The position numbers and the translations under genes were made by a program. From an uncultured Holophagaceae bacterium (GTDB lineage Bacteria > Acidobacteriota > Holophagae > Holophagales > Holophagaceae), in contig CAIOFF010000029.1 of the NCBI GenBank assembly GCA_903857495.1, positions 41,305 through 105,304 on the forward strand: a DNA stretch of 64,000 nucleotides, written 5' to 3'. Position 1 is the first letter of the stretch. Every line of letters begins with the position of its first letter. The notes beneath the pieces were generated by a model that ran no database searches, was not told where the DNA came from, and saw only the letters and a list, made by a program, of their open reading frames with translations. This document shows positions 16,231 through 25,217 of the stretch, one piece after another.

Positions 16231-16452
16231 CTACACATGTAATGTCAGTATCCTCAGTCCCACGGCAACAAACACAATCGAAATCAGGAACGGTAACCCC
16301 AACATTACAGAAACAAATACCCAGAACTGGACAGGGTTTCCTCTCTTTAATATGGGTGCGCCCCAAGCGTAAATTTTTCCATTTTTATAGACGACCACAA
16401 AAAGAGGGATCAACAGTGCGCACCCAAATAGACCAAGCATCAATATCGACAC
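16231..16452 (-). CDS. Small two-helix membrane protein, candidate immunity protein for the Rhs toxin
   Basis: 73 residues from a GTG at 16452 with GAGGG six bases upstream. Two hydrophobic helices (SILMLGLFGCALLIPLFVVVY and FWVFVSVMLGLPFLISIVFVAVG) flank a short basic loop. It starts 16 bp after the stop of the Rhs fragment and shares its lower GC. Genes in this position after Rhs C-terminal toxins normally encode immunity proteins. A membrane location would suit a toxin acting on membranes. No family is recognised. Confidence 0.55.
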   Translation of the reverse strand: MSILMLGLFGCALLIPLFVVVYKNGKIYAWGAPILKRGNPVQFWVFVSVMLGLPFLISIVFVAVGLRILTLHV

Positions 16453-16468
16453 AGCAAGCCCTCAGTTT

Positions 16469-17692
16469 CTAAAGTCCAGCTTCCTTTGAGCAATGTTCAT
16501 GGAGTGCCAGGGCTTTTGCCCCAATAGTTACTGCCGAGGACACCGCTGAAACCGCAGCCAACGCCTTGTTCAGTCCTGGCACTCCGCGAATCCAGGTGCT
16601 TGCAGTTACAGTTCTGCCAGCCCAACCCAGGGCTCTACCTGCGCCGTTAATCTGGCGAATCTGATTAACAAAGCCCGCAGTTCCTGCCCCGAGGCTCATC
16701 GCCCCAATACCATTATCCATTGCCGAATTGGTAGACAGGTCATTCAACTGTGCCGTGCCAATAGCAATCCCTGTTAGCCCAGTCGGATCAAGAACAGCAG
16801 AGGCACCATTGGCGAGTCCAAGCATGAAGTCCTTGGTTATTCCGGTGCTCGCGAAGTTCGCTTGAATACAGTCCCAATACTTCGATGTTTTATCGGGTTT
16901 TGGAGTTTGCGGCGCCACCCCACCTGCGTAAAATTCAACTCTAAGAATATTTATATTTATATTCCGAGAGCTTGCCATTAATAATTGAAGTAGCATGGTG
17001 CTCGGACTAATCTTGGGGTCTGGCGGCCAGTCCCAGTCATTATAAATAATGGGGCCACCCCCGGTAGACCCGCCCGTGCAACGTTGGCCATTGGGCATCC
17101 CGTCGATAGTGACCAGACCACCAACACAGTCAACTCGGTTCTCCGCCATCCCACTCGGATCAGTCCCCATGAACGGACTCCCTCCGACATAGGCCCTCTG
17201 GTTCCACTGGCCGGGATCGGCGCCTTGATCACTGTTTACGAAGGCGTGCCAGGCGGGGCTGTAGTAGCGTCCCCGCATGTAGATCAGGCCGGAGGCATCG
17301 GTCTGGAGGTGGCCGGTGTAGCCGGTGGTGGGAAGGTAGCTCCCAGTCTGGGAGAGCAATTCACCATAGGGGCCATAGGCCTGGGTGGCTTCGGCGGTGC
17401 CGAGGAGGCTGCTGGCCCAGGTGCCCGCCCCCTTGGTGATGAGGCGCGGGCTGCCCAGGTGGTCGCTGTGCAGCTCGTGAACCCCATTCGCGTCGATCTC
17501 GGCGACGGCCTGGGAGCCCAGGTAGATCACGTCTCTCCGCCAGGCCAGGCCACTCTGGCCCACGATTTCCTGGGCTACGCCGTCCACACCCGTGGCCCAG
17601 GCCCCCGGATCCGCCGAGCTGGACGCAGATTGAGGCCAGGCCCCTTCGAACCCCTCACTGAGCACCACGCCATGGCCCGATCCAGTCACCAC
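16469..17692 (-). CDS. Rhs repeat-associated core plus C-terminal toxin-like domain; 5'-truncated remnant
   Basis: 407 residues if read from the GTG at 17692. Residues about 70-190 are the Rhs core end: HSDHLGSPRLIT, AYGPYGELLSQTG, TGYTGHLQTDASGLIYMRGRYYSP and the boundary motif around DPSG. The variable C-terminus after about residue 185 is rich in Gly/Ala with hydrophobic stretches (FMLGLANGASAVLDPTGLTGIAIG) and has lower GC. The frame stays open and protein-like upstream to 17827 (an amber codon at 17828-17830) with no ATG, and the long repeat region of a normal Rhs protein is missing. It looks like a displaced 3' end of an rhs gene. The next gene downstream is a candidate immunity protein. 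Confidence 0.75.
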   Translation of the reverse strand: MVTGSGHGVVLSEGFEGAWPQSASSSADPGAWATGVDGVAQEIVGQSGLAWRRDVIYLGSQAVAEIDANGVHELHSDHLGSPRLITKGAGTWASSLLGTAEATQAYGPYGELLSQTGSYLPTTGYTGHLQTDASGLIYMRGRYYSPAWHAFVNSDQGADPGQWNQRAYVGGSPFMGTDPSGMAENRVDCVGGLVTIDGMPNGQRCTGGSTGGGPIIYNDWDWPPDPKISPSTMLLQLLMASSRNININILRVEFYAGGVAPQTPKPDKTSKYWDCIQANFASTGITKDFMLGLANGASAVLDPTGLTGIAIGTAQLNDLSTNSAMDNGIGAMSLGAGTAGFVNQIRQINGAGRALGWAGRTVTASTWIRGVPGLNKALAAVSAVSSAVTIGAKALALHEHCSKEAGL

Positions 17693-17959
17693 GAGATCAT
17701 CATAGACCGTTCCCGTATGAGCCGGGACCAGCGCGGAATTTGCAACGCTCCACTGGTCCGAGTAGAGAACAACTCTCGACCTGATTCCCCCCCCGAACTC
17801 GGTCAGGTGGCGCCGGGAGCCGAAAATCTATCCGGCTCGGAGCAGTTCCTCCTGGCAGCCGGGTACGGGACTTCGCGAGAACCCTGGGTCTGATGCGTCC
17901 CCGCCCCAGACCCGCTATGATGATTACCTGACCAATCCGGTCGGGATTTCGGGGCCACC

Positions 17960-19684
17960 ATGAAAGTGATCGTCGCCAAGACCGCGGGCTTCTGCTGGGG
18001 CGTGAAGCGCGCCATGGACGCGGTGCTGGAGGCCTCGGTGCGCAACGATGGGCGTGCGGTGCAGACGCTGGGGCCGCTCATCCACAATCCCCAGGCGCTG
18101 GACCTCATCGGCAAGCGGGGCGTAGCGGTGGCAGAGACCCCGGAGACGGTGCGGGACGGCACGGTGGTGATCCGCGCCCACGGCATCCCCATCCAGGACC
18201 TGCGCGGCCTCAAGGAGCGCCAGGCCCGGGGCGAGCTGAAGATCGTCAACGCCACCTGCCCGGAGGTGGCCAAGGTCCACCATAAGATCAAGAAGTGGAG
18301 CCCCAAGGGCTACTTCACCGTGATCCTGGGCACCCACGGCCATGCGGAGAGCGTGGCCCACCGCAGCTTCGCCGAGAGCGGCAGCGCCATCGTCGCGAAC
18401 ATGGCCGAGGCCGAGACCCTCACGGACGAGCAGGTGAAGAAGGTGCTGGTGGTGGCCCAGACCACCTTCACGGTGAAGGACTACCACGAGATCACGGACT
18501 ACCTCCGGACCCGCGCCGGGGATGCGGTCTTCGAGAACACCATCTGCGAGGACACCTGGACCCGCCAGGAAGAGGCCGAGCGCCTGGCCCGCACGGTGGA
18601 CGCCGTCATCGTCGTCGGCGGCAAGGCCTCCAGCAACACCAAGCACCTGGCCGAGCTGGCGCGGAAGCACGGCAAGCCCGTGCAGTACCTCGAGACCGCC
18701 GCAGAGCTGGACCTCACGGCCTTCACGGGCAGCGAAACTGTCGGTGTGCTGGCCGGCGCCTCCACGCCCACCTGGCTGGTGGACGAGGTGGTGGACGTGC
18801 TGGAGCAGCTCGGGGACGGTCCCAGCCGCTGGCGCAACTTTCTCCAGGCGGCCTTCGGGTCTTCGTCCCTCATGGCCATCGGTGCGGGCCTCATGACCCT
18901 CGGGGCGCACAAGTGGCTGGGCCTGCCCCTGGGCTGGCGCTATCCGGCGCTCACGGCCAGCTATGTGATCGCCATGTACCTGCTCAGTCCGTTTCTGGAT
19001 CCCCTCGGGCTGGGCGCCAAGGGCCCGGCCCGGGCCCGGTTCCTGGAGCGCAACCAGCGGGTCCTGCAGGCTTCCGCCCTGGCGGCCCTGGGCCTCACGC
19101 TGGTGCTGGCGGCCACCCTCGGGAGCAAGGTGCTGCTGGTGGTCATTGCGGCCTGCCTGGTGGGCGCCCTCTACAAGCACCGGTTCCCGGTGGGCGGCCG
19201 GGTCTTCAGCCTGCGGAGCATCCCGGGCTCCAAGGATCTGGTGGTGTCCCTGGCCCTGGCCAGCGTGGCGATCCTCCTGCCCGTGTGGCAGGAGGGCCGG
19301 GCCTGGGACCTGCGGACCTTCGCGGCGGCCTTCCTGGTGGGGGTCCTGGCCTTCGTCCGCACGGTGATCTACGAGATCCGCGACATGCAGAACGACCAGA
19401 TCATCGGCAAGGAGACCCTGCCGATCTTCCTGGGCAAGGCCGCCACCAAGGTCATCCTGCTGGTGCTGCTGGGCGCCCTGCTGGCGGGCACCCTCTGGCT
19501 CACCTTCCAGAATCGCAACCAGGGCCACCCCCTGGCCGTGGCGCTGGTGCTGGTGCTGTGCTCCGCCTATCCGGTGCTCTACCTGTGGCTGTTCCACGAG
19601 CGCTTCACCACGGGCCGGACCCGCTTCGAGTTGAGCGTGGACTTCAGCTTCTACCTGGTGGGGCTGCTGGCCATCGTCTGCTGA
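17960..19684 (+). CDS. ispH: IspH (HMBPP reductase) fused to a UbiA-like prenyltransferase domain
   Basis: 574 residues. Residues 1-284 are a full IspH, the last enzyme of the MEP isoprenoid pathway. The three Fe-S ligand cysteines are visible at C12 (GFCWGVKRAM), C100 (NATCPEV) and C196 (NTICEDTW), with catalytic-site GTHGH (125-129) and ASSNTKHL (224-230). From about 290 the sequence becomes a multi-helix membrane domain with the second UbiA aspartate motif (RDMQNDQIIGKETLP; D475, D479) and an IPGSKDLVVSLALA loop. The first NDxxDxxxD motif is not recognisable. No stop or start separates the halves. The fusion could couple isoprenoid supply to a membrane prenyltransfer step; its activity is inferred. 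Confidence 0.88.
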   Translation: MKVIVAKTAGFCWGVKRAMDAVLEASVRNDGRAVQTLGPLIHNPQALDLIGKRGVAVAETPETVRDGTVVIRAHGIPIQDLRGLKERQARGELKIVNATCPEVAKVHHKIKKWSPKGYFTVILGTHGHAESVAHRSFAESGSAIVANMAEAETLTDEQVKKVLVVAQTTFTVKDYHEITDYLRTRAGDAVFENTICEDTWTRQEEAERLARTVDAVIVVGGKASSNTKHLAELARKHGKPVQYLETAAELDLTAFTGSETVGVLAGASTPTWLVDEVVDVLEQLGDGPSRWRNFLQAAFGSSSLMAIGAGLMTLGAHKWLGLPLGWRYPALTASYVIAMYLLSPFLDPLGLGAKGPARARFLERNQRVLQASALAALGLTLVLAATLGSKVLLVVIAACLVGALYKHRFPVGGRVFSLRSIPGSKDLVVSLALASVAILLPVWQEGRAWDLRTFAAAFLVGVLAFVRTVIYEIRDMQNDQIIGKETLPIFLGKAATKVILLVLLGALLAGTLWLTFQNRNQGHPLAVALVLVLCSAYPVLYLWLFHERFTTGRTRFELSVDFSFYLVGLLAIVC

Positions 19685-19708
19685 GTCTTTTCCCGCCGCA
19701 GGCGGCCC

Positions 19709-19745
19709 ATGAGAATCAGGGCGCCAGAGGCGCCCTGATTCTCAT
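19709..19745. terminator. 17-bp perfect hairpin after ispH-ubiA
   Basis: Perfect 17-bp stem (19709-19725 / 19729-19745) with a 3-base AGA loop; core CAGGGCGCC/GGCGCCCTG followed by ATTCTCATTCT. Terminator-like but with a weak U-tract. It separates two plus-strand genes. Confidence 0.55.
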
Positions 19746-19767
19746 TCTGTGAAAAGATGAAAAGCCT

Positions 19768-20592
19768 ATGCGCAACTGGGTCCTCATCACGGGTTGTTCG
19801 ACGGGCATCGGGCGGGCCCTGGTGCCGCTCTGCCGCACGGCGGGTTGGGGCGTGGTCGCCACGGCCCGGCGGACCGAGGCCCTCGCGGACCTGCCCCCGG
19901 GGGAGGATCTGCGTGTGCTGGCCCTGGACGTGACGGACGCGGCCAGCATCGCGGCGGCGGTGGCGGCCTGCGCGGACCTGCGCCTGAAGGCCCTGGTGAA
20001 CAACGCGGGCTACGGCCAGGTCGGTCCCCTGGAGCTGCTGCGGGCCGAGGAGCTGCGGGCCCAGTTCGAGACGAATGTGATCGGGCTGCAGATGGTCACC
20101 AATGCCTTCCTGCCGCTGCTGCGGCGGGAGCATGGTGCCCGCATCCTGCAGGTCGCTTCCATGCTGGGGCGCCTGTCCATTCCCCTGGCGGGGGCCTACA
20201 ACGCCTCCAAGCACGCGGTGGTGGCCCTGGCTGAGAGCCTGCGCCTGGAGGTGGGCCGCGAGGTGGCGGTGGTGCTCGTGGAGCCCGGCGCGATTCGCAC
20301 GGCCTTCCGGGAGACCATGGGCCAGCTGTGGGGGGACCTGCCGGAGCGGGCCCGGGGAACGCGCTGGGAGAACATTCTGGCCCGCCACATGGCCGTGCGG
20401 CAGGAGCGGGCCGACCGCTACGCCATGGACGCGGAGCCCTGTGCCCGGCGCATCGTCAACGCGCTGAACGCCGCCGTCCCGCCCCGGCGTGTGGTGATCG
20501 GCCACGACGCCCGGTGGATCGGCAAGCTCAAGGCCCTGCTGCCTGCCGCCGGGTGGGAGTGGTTCCTGCGCCGGGCCTATCGGCTGAAGTGA
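19768..20592 (+). CDS. Short-chain dehydrogenase/reductase
   Basis: 274 residues of the classical SDR type. It has the NAD(P)-binding TGCSTGIG at 9-16, a basic ATARR after beta 2 that favours NADP(H), NNAGYG, and the catalytic YNASK. The C-terminal extension with RAYRLK resembles SDRs annotated as oxidoreductases of unknown substrate. It lies alone between a hairpin and the convergent Cache gene, 1 bp away. Confidence 0.88.
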   Translation: MRNWVLITGCSTGIGRALVPLCRTAGWGVVATARRTEALADLPPGEDLRVLALDVTDAASIAAAVAACADLRLKALVNNAGYGQVGPLELLRAEELRAQFETNVIGLQMVTNAFLPLLRREHGARILQVASMLGRLSIPLAGAYNASKHAVVALAESLRLEVGREVAVVLVEPGAIRTAFRETMGQLWGDLPERARGTRWENILARHMAVRQERADRYAMDAEPCARRIVNALNAAVPPRRVVIGHDARWIGKLKALLPAAGWEWFLRRAYRLK

Positions 20593-20593
20593 T

Positions 20594-21049
20594 CTACTTG
20601 TAGATGCCGCAGCCCACGACGAGGCCGCTGTCGGCGAGGCAGAAGGAGGTCTTCTGCTCGATCTTGCGGGTGTCGGGGTTCATGCGCTTGTAGTCGGACC
20701 AGCCGCCGCCCTTCTTCTGGCCCACAGCCAGGTTCTCCTTGATGTACTGCTTGCCGTCCGGATCCTTCACGTTGAGCCGGTTCACGCCCAGCAGGTTGGC
20801 CTCGGCCCCGTGGGCCACCACTACCCCGTTCAGGTCGTAGACGAAGAGATAGAGCGGGTTGCCGGGCTTGGCGTGGAAGCGGCCCGAGCCCTTCTGGACC
20901 TCCGCGATGAAGGCCTCCTTGCCGTTGGATTTCATGAAGGCGATGCCCTCCTTCACCAGGGCCTCGGCCTTGGCCCGCTCGGCGGGCTGGGCCCCCAGGG
21001 GCAGCGCCAGGATCAGGGCAAGGGCGGGGATGGCGAGGCGTTGACGCAT
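20594..21049 (-). CDS. Exported single-Cache-domain protein
   Basis: 151 residues: a signal peptide ending in LPLGAQ, an N-terminal helix (ERAKAEALVKEGIAFMKSNG), then a small Cache sensor domain with PLYLFVYDLNGVVVAHG, LGVNRLNVKDPDGKQYIKE and KKGGGWSDYKRMNPDTRK. No transmembrane output domain follows, so it is a soluble periplasmic sensor or binding protein. Stand-alone Cache proteins of this length are usually found near chemotaxis or kinase genes, but none is adjacent. Confidence 0.82.
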   Translation of the reverse strand: MRQRLAIPALALILALPLGAQPAERAKAEALVKEGIAFMKSNGKEAFIAEVQKGSGRFHAKPGNPLYLFVYDLNGVVVAHGAEANLLGVNRLNVKDPDGKQYIKENLAVGQKKGGGWSDYKRMNPDTRKIEQKTSFCLADSGLVVGCGIYK

Positions 21050-21135
21050 AGAGTCCTCCAGGGCAGAGCGGTTCGTTTCCCTATCGACGGCAGGCCCGGG
21101 AACCTGAATCCCGGCGGCCCTGCCAGACTGGGGGG

Positions 21136-23934
21136 ATGCCTGAAGACCGCCTCTACCTCATCGACACCTTCGCGTTCATATTTCGCGCCTACTTCGCCAA
21201 TCCAAGGCTGAAGAACGGGGCGGCCTACACCTTCACGCGGCTGGTGCTGCAGCTGCTGGAGAAGCACAAGCCGACGCACATCGCGTGTGTGTTCGACACG
21301 CCGGAGCCCACCTTCCGGCACGTGATCTATCCGGAGTACAAGGCCAACCGGGCGGAGATGCCCGAGGACCTGCGCCCCCAGATCCCCATGATCCGGCAGC
21401 TGGTGGAGGCCCTCTCGATCCCCATCGTTGAGCTGCACGGCTACGAGGCTGATGACGTGCTGGCGACCCTGGCCAGGGAGTCCGCGGCCCAGGGCTTGCC
21501 CTCGGTCATCGTGAGCCCCGACAAGGACCTGCTGCAGCTGGTGGACGACGAGCTCCACATCCAGGTGCTCAACACCAAGGAAGGGGAGATCTGGCATGAC
21601 CGCGCCAGCGTCAAGGAGCGCATGGGCGTCTGGCCCGAGCAGGTGGTGGACTTCCTGAGCCTGGTGGGGGATGCCTCGGACAACGTGAAGGGGGTGCCGG
21701 GCATCGGCGAGAAGGGCGCGGCCCTGCTGCTGGAGCAGCACGGCACCCTGGAGGCGGTCATCGCCGCCAAGGCCGACCTCAAGCCCAAGCAGCGGGAGGG
21801 CCTCGACCGGGCCGCGGAGTGGCTCGACCTCACGAAGCGCCTGGTCACCGTGGTGACGGACCTGCAGCTGCCCCTGCATCCCGCGGACTTGGCCTATGCC
21901 GGCGTTGACGAGGCCAAGGCCCGGGAGACCTTCAAGGCCCTGGGCTTCCAGGGGCTCACCAAGGAGTTCACCCAGACCGCCAAGGAATCGGGCAATGCCC
22001 GCACCTACCGGGCCGCGGCCAGCCTTGAGGACCTGGAAGCGGCCGTCGCCGCCTGCCGGGCCGCCGGCCGCTTCGGCCTCGACACCGAGACCACCAGCAT
22101 CGATCCCACCCGGGGCCATATCGTGGGTCTGAGCTTGGCCTGGGCGCCCAATGCGGGCCTCTACGTGCCCCTGGCGCACCTGAAGCCCGCCACCGCCGAT
22201 ACGGAAGGTGCCCTGCCAGGCCTGCTGCCGGACAGCGGCCTGCCGGACGGCCTGCTGGACCTCCGGGGCGAGGCCGGGGCCTTCTTCGCGGAGCTGGCGC
22301 CCCACCTGGATCACCGGAACCTGCCCTTCGAGGCCGTGCGGCGCGTGCTGCGGCCGCTGCTGGCGGACCCGGCCGTGGGCAAGTGCGGCCAGAACCTGAA
22401 GTACGACCTGCAGGTGCTGGCCCGCCACGGCCTGCCGGTGGCGGGGCTGGCGGATGACAGCATGGTGCTGAGCTTCCTGCTCGAGAGCGGCGTGCGCCAC
22501 AACCTGGACGACCTGTCCACGCGGCACCTGGACGTGAAGCCCATCGCCTTCGAGGAGATCGTCGGCAAGGGGAAGGGCCAGAAGCGCTTCGACGAGGCCG
22601 AGTTCGAGTCGGCGGTGCAGTACGCCGCCGAGGACGCGGACCTGGCCCTGCAGCTCTGCGACAAGCTGCAGGTGATGCTCGCGGATGACCGGCTGCGGCG
22701 CCTCTACGAGGAGGTGGATCTGCCGCTGGTGGAGGTGCTGGCGGCGCTGGAGGGGCACGGCATCCGGCTGGACCGGGAGGTGCTGGCGCAGCTGGCGGTG
22801 CGCATGCACGAGGCGCGGAAGCGGGCCGAGGCCCGGGTGCTGGAGCTGGCGGGAGAGCCCTTCAACCTCAACAGCCCCGCCCAGCTCGGCGGCATCCTGT
22901 TCGGAAAGCTGGGCTACAAGCCGGTGAAGTTCACCGGGAAGACCAAGGCCCCCAGCACCGATGAGGACGTGCTCCAGGAGCTGGCGGAGACCCAGGGCGC
23001 CGAGATCGCCCGGGAGCTGTTGCGCCACCGGCAGATGGTGAAGCTGCTGGGCACCTACGTGGAGGCCCTGCCGCAGATGGTGAACCCCGTGACGGGTCGG
23101 GTGCACACCCGCCTGCACCAGGCCGCCGTGGCCTCGGGGCGGCTGGCCTCCAGCGATCCCAACCTGCAGAACATCCCCATCCGCACCGAGGAGGGCCGGG
23201 CCATCCGCGGCGCCTTCGTGCCCGAGCCCGGCTGGGTGCTGCTCGACGCGGACTACAGCCAGATCGAGCTGCGCGTGGCCGCGGCCCTGGCCCAGGATCC
23301 GGTGCTGCTGGCCGCCTTCGAGGCGGGCGAGGACATCCACCGCCGCACGGCCTCCGAGGTCATGGGCCTGCCCATGGACCAGGTCACGGCAGACGACCGC
23401 AGCAAGGCCAAGGCCGTGAACTTCGGCCTGCTCTATGGCCAGGGGGCCTTCGCCCTGGCGGCCAACCTGGGCATCTCCCAGAAGGAGGCGAAGGGCTTCA
23501 TCGAGCGCTACTTCGAGCGCATGCCCAAGGTGGCCTCCTGGATTTCCGGCGCCAAGGAGCAGGCGATCGCCGAGGGGCTCGTGCGGACCCACTGGGGCCG
23601 CATCCGCCGCATCCCGGAGCTGCAGAGCCCCAACAAGCAGTTCCAGGCCCAGGGGCTCCGCGAAGCCGTGAACACCATCGTGCAGGGCACCGCGGCAGAC
23701 CTCATGCGCCGGGCCATGGTGCGCCTCCACCGAAGCCTCCAGGCTTCTGGCCTCCAGGCGCGCCTGCTGCTGCAGGTCCACGATGAGCTGCTCATGGAGG
23801 CCCCGCCCGAGGAAGTGGAGCAGGCCGCAGCCCTGCTCAAGGATGCGATGGAGGGCGCCGACGACCTGGGTCCCCTGGGCGTGAAGCTCGCCGCCGAAGT
23901 CCGCACCGGCGCCAGCTGGCTCGCCTGCAAGTAG
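21136..23934 (+). CDS. polA: DNA polymerase I
   Basis: 932 residues with all three domains. The 5' nuclease covers 1-290 (LIDTFAFIFRAYFA, DTPEPTFRHVIYPEYKANR, GYEADDVLATL). The 3'-5' exonuclease has intact motifs: Exo I LDTETTSID, Exo II NLKYDLQ, Exo III YAAEDADLAL, so proofreading should be active. The polymerase has motif A DADYSQIELR, motif B KAVNFGLLYGQGAF and motif C QVHDEL. It is monocistronic. The 158 bp to the next gene show nothing recognisable. Confidence 0.97.
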   Translation: MPEDRLYLIDTFAFIFRAYFANPRLKNGAAYTFTRLVLQLLEKHKPTHIACVFDTPEPTFRHVIYPEYKANRAEMPEDLRPQIPMIRQLVEALSIPIVELHGYEADDVLATLARESAAQGLPSVIVSPDKDLLQLVDDELHIQVLNTKEGEIWHDRASVKERMGVWPEQVVDFLSLVGDASDNVKGVPGIGEKGAALLLEQHGTLEAVIAAKADLKPKQREGLDRAAEWLDLTKRLVTVVTDLQLPLHPADLAYAGVDEAKARETFKALGFQGLTKEFTQTAKESGNARTYRAAASLEDLEAAVAACRAAGRFGLDTETTSIDPTRGHIVGLSLAWAPNAGLYVPLAHLKPATADTEGALPGLLPDSGLPDGLLDLRGEAGAFFAELAPHLDHRNLPFEAVRRVLRPLLADPAVGKCGQNLKYDLQVLARHGLPVAGLADDSMVLSFLLESGVRHNLDDLSTRHLDVKPIAFEEIVGKGKGQKRFDEAEFESAVQYAAEDADLALQLCDKLQVMLADDRLRRLYEEVDLPLVEVLAALEGHGIRLDREVLAQLAVRMHEARKRAEARVLELAGEPFNLNSPAQLGGILFGKLGYKPVKFTGKTKAPSTDEDVLQELAETQGAEIARELLRHRQMVKLLGTYVEALPQMVNPVTGRVHTRLHQAAVASGRLASSDPNLQNIPIRTEEGRAIRGAFVPEPGWVLLDADYSQIELRVAAALAQDPVLLAAFEAGEDIHRRTASEVMGLPMDQVTADDRSKAKAVNFGLLYGQGAFALAANLGISQKEAKGFIERYFERMPKVASWISGAKEQAIAEGLVRTHWGRIRRIPELQSPNKQFQAQGLREAVNTIVQGTAADLMRRAMVRLHRSLQASGLQARLLLQVHDELLMEAPPEEVEQAAALLKDAMEGADDLGPLGVKLAAEVRTGASWLACK

Positions 23935-24091
23935 CCGCCTGATTTTTACGAAATGTCGGAAGAACTACTGGCAGGGCCAGTTTTCGGGGGGTTTTGTGAT
24001 GGCTTCCCGGGCTGAAAGCTGACGATGGGGGCATGATTGGCGGGCCTGGCGTCGGCGCCGGGAGACTCTGAACCTGCCCGGAGGAACGATC

Positions 24092-25210
24092 ATGAGCCAG
24101 TACAACATCGCGTGGCTGCCCGGTGACGGCGTCGGCATCGAGGTCATGGAAGCCGCGAAGATCTGCCTCGACGCGCTGAAGTTCGATGCCACCTACACCC
24201 ACGGCGACATCGGCTGGGAGTTCTGGTGCACCGAAGGCGAGTCCTTCCCCCAGCGCACCATCGACCTGCTGCACGCCAGCCACGCCGCCATGTTCGGCGC
24301 GATCACCTCCAAGCCCGTGAAGGATGCCGAGGCCGAGCTGGTGCCGGCGCTGAAGGGCAAGGGCCTCATCTACCGCAGCCCCATCGTCCGCATGCGGCAG
24401 ATGTTCGACCTCTACACCTGCCTGCGGCCCTGCAAGGGCTACCCGGGCAACCCCCTGAACTACAAGGAAGGCATCGACCTGGTGATCTTCCGTGAGAACA
24501 CCGAGGACCTCTACTCCGGCGTGGAGTTCAGCCCCGTGCCCGACGAGCTGAAGGCCTGCCTCAAGAAATTGAGCAAGCCCTTCGGCCACTTCGCCGACAT
24601 CCCCGGCGACCAGTTCGCCATCACCTGCAAGATCAACACCCAGAAGGGCTGTGACCGCATCATCCGGGCCGCCTTCGAGTATGCCAAGACGTTCGGCTAT
24701 CCCAAGGTCACGATCATCCACAAGGCCAACGTGGTGCGGGCCACCGAGGGCATGTTCCTGGAGACCGGCAAGCGCATCGCGAAGGAGTATCCGGGCATCG
24801 CCATGGATGACGCCAACGTGGATGCCATCACCATGTGGATGCTGAAGAACCCCAAGAGCTATGGCGTCATGGTGGCCACCAACCTGTTCGGCGACATCGT
24901 CAGCGACTTGGCGGCGCAGATGGTGGGCGGCCTGGGCTTCGGCTGCTCGGGCAACATCGGCGAGAAGCTGGCGGTCTTCGAGCCCAGCCACGGCAGCGCC
25001 CCGAAGTACGCGGGCCAATACAAGGTGAACCCCATCGCCACCATCCTGGCCGCCAAGATGATGCTGGACTGGCTGGGCGAGACCGAGAAGGGCACCCGCC
25101 TTGAGGCTGCCACCGCCGCCGTCATCGCCGAGGGCCAGGTCCGCACCTACGACATGGGCGGCAGTGCCACGACCCTCGACATGGGCGAAGCCATCGCCCG
25201 GAAGCTCTGA
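24092..25210 (+). CDS. Isocitrate/isopropylmalate dehydrogenase family enzyme
   Basis: 372 residues. It has the beta-decarboxylating dehydrogenase layout: LPGDGVGIEV, the RSPIVRMRQMFDLYTCLRP substrate segment, VIFRENTEDLYSGVE, KANVV with the catalytic lysine, and EPSHGSAPKYAG near the cofactor. The RENTEDLY block is like isocitrate dehydrogenase. The substrate helix retains the serine of E. coli Icd S113 but has Ile where Icd has N115, so the true substrate (isocitrate, 3-methylmalate or another malate) is open. It heads an operon with a CoA-lyase, CoA-transferase and aconitase-type isomerase. SD GGAGG lies 8 bp before the start. Confidence 0.85.
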   Translation: MSQYNIAWLPGDGVGIEVMEAAKICLDALKFDATYTHGDIGWEFWCTEGESFPQRTIDLLHASHAAMFGAITSKPVKDAEAELVPALKGKGLIYRSPIVRMRQMFDLYTCLRPCKGYPGNPLNYKEGIDLVIFRENTEDLYSGVEFSPVPDELKACLKKLSKPFGHFADIPGDQFAITCKINTQKGCDRIIRAAFEYAKTFGYPKVTIIHKANVVRATEGMFLETGKRIAKEYPGIAMDDANVDAITMWMLKNPKSYGVMVATNLFGDIVSDLAAQMVGGLGFGCSGNIGEKLAVFEPSHGSAPKYAGQYKVNPIATILAAKMMLDWLGETEKGTRLEAATAAVIAEGQVRTYDMGGSATTLDMGEAIARKL

Positions 25211-25217
25211 GGGTTCC

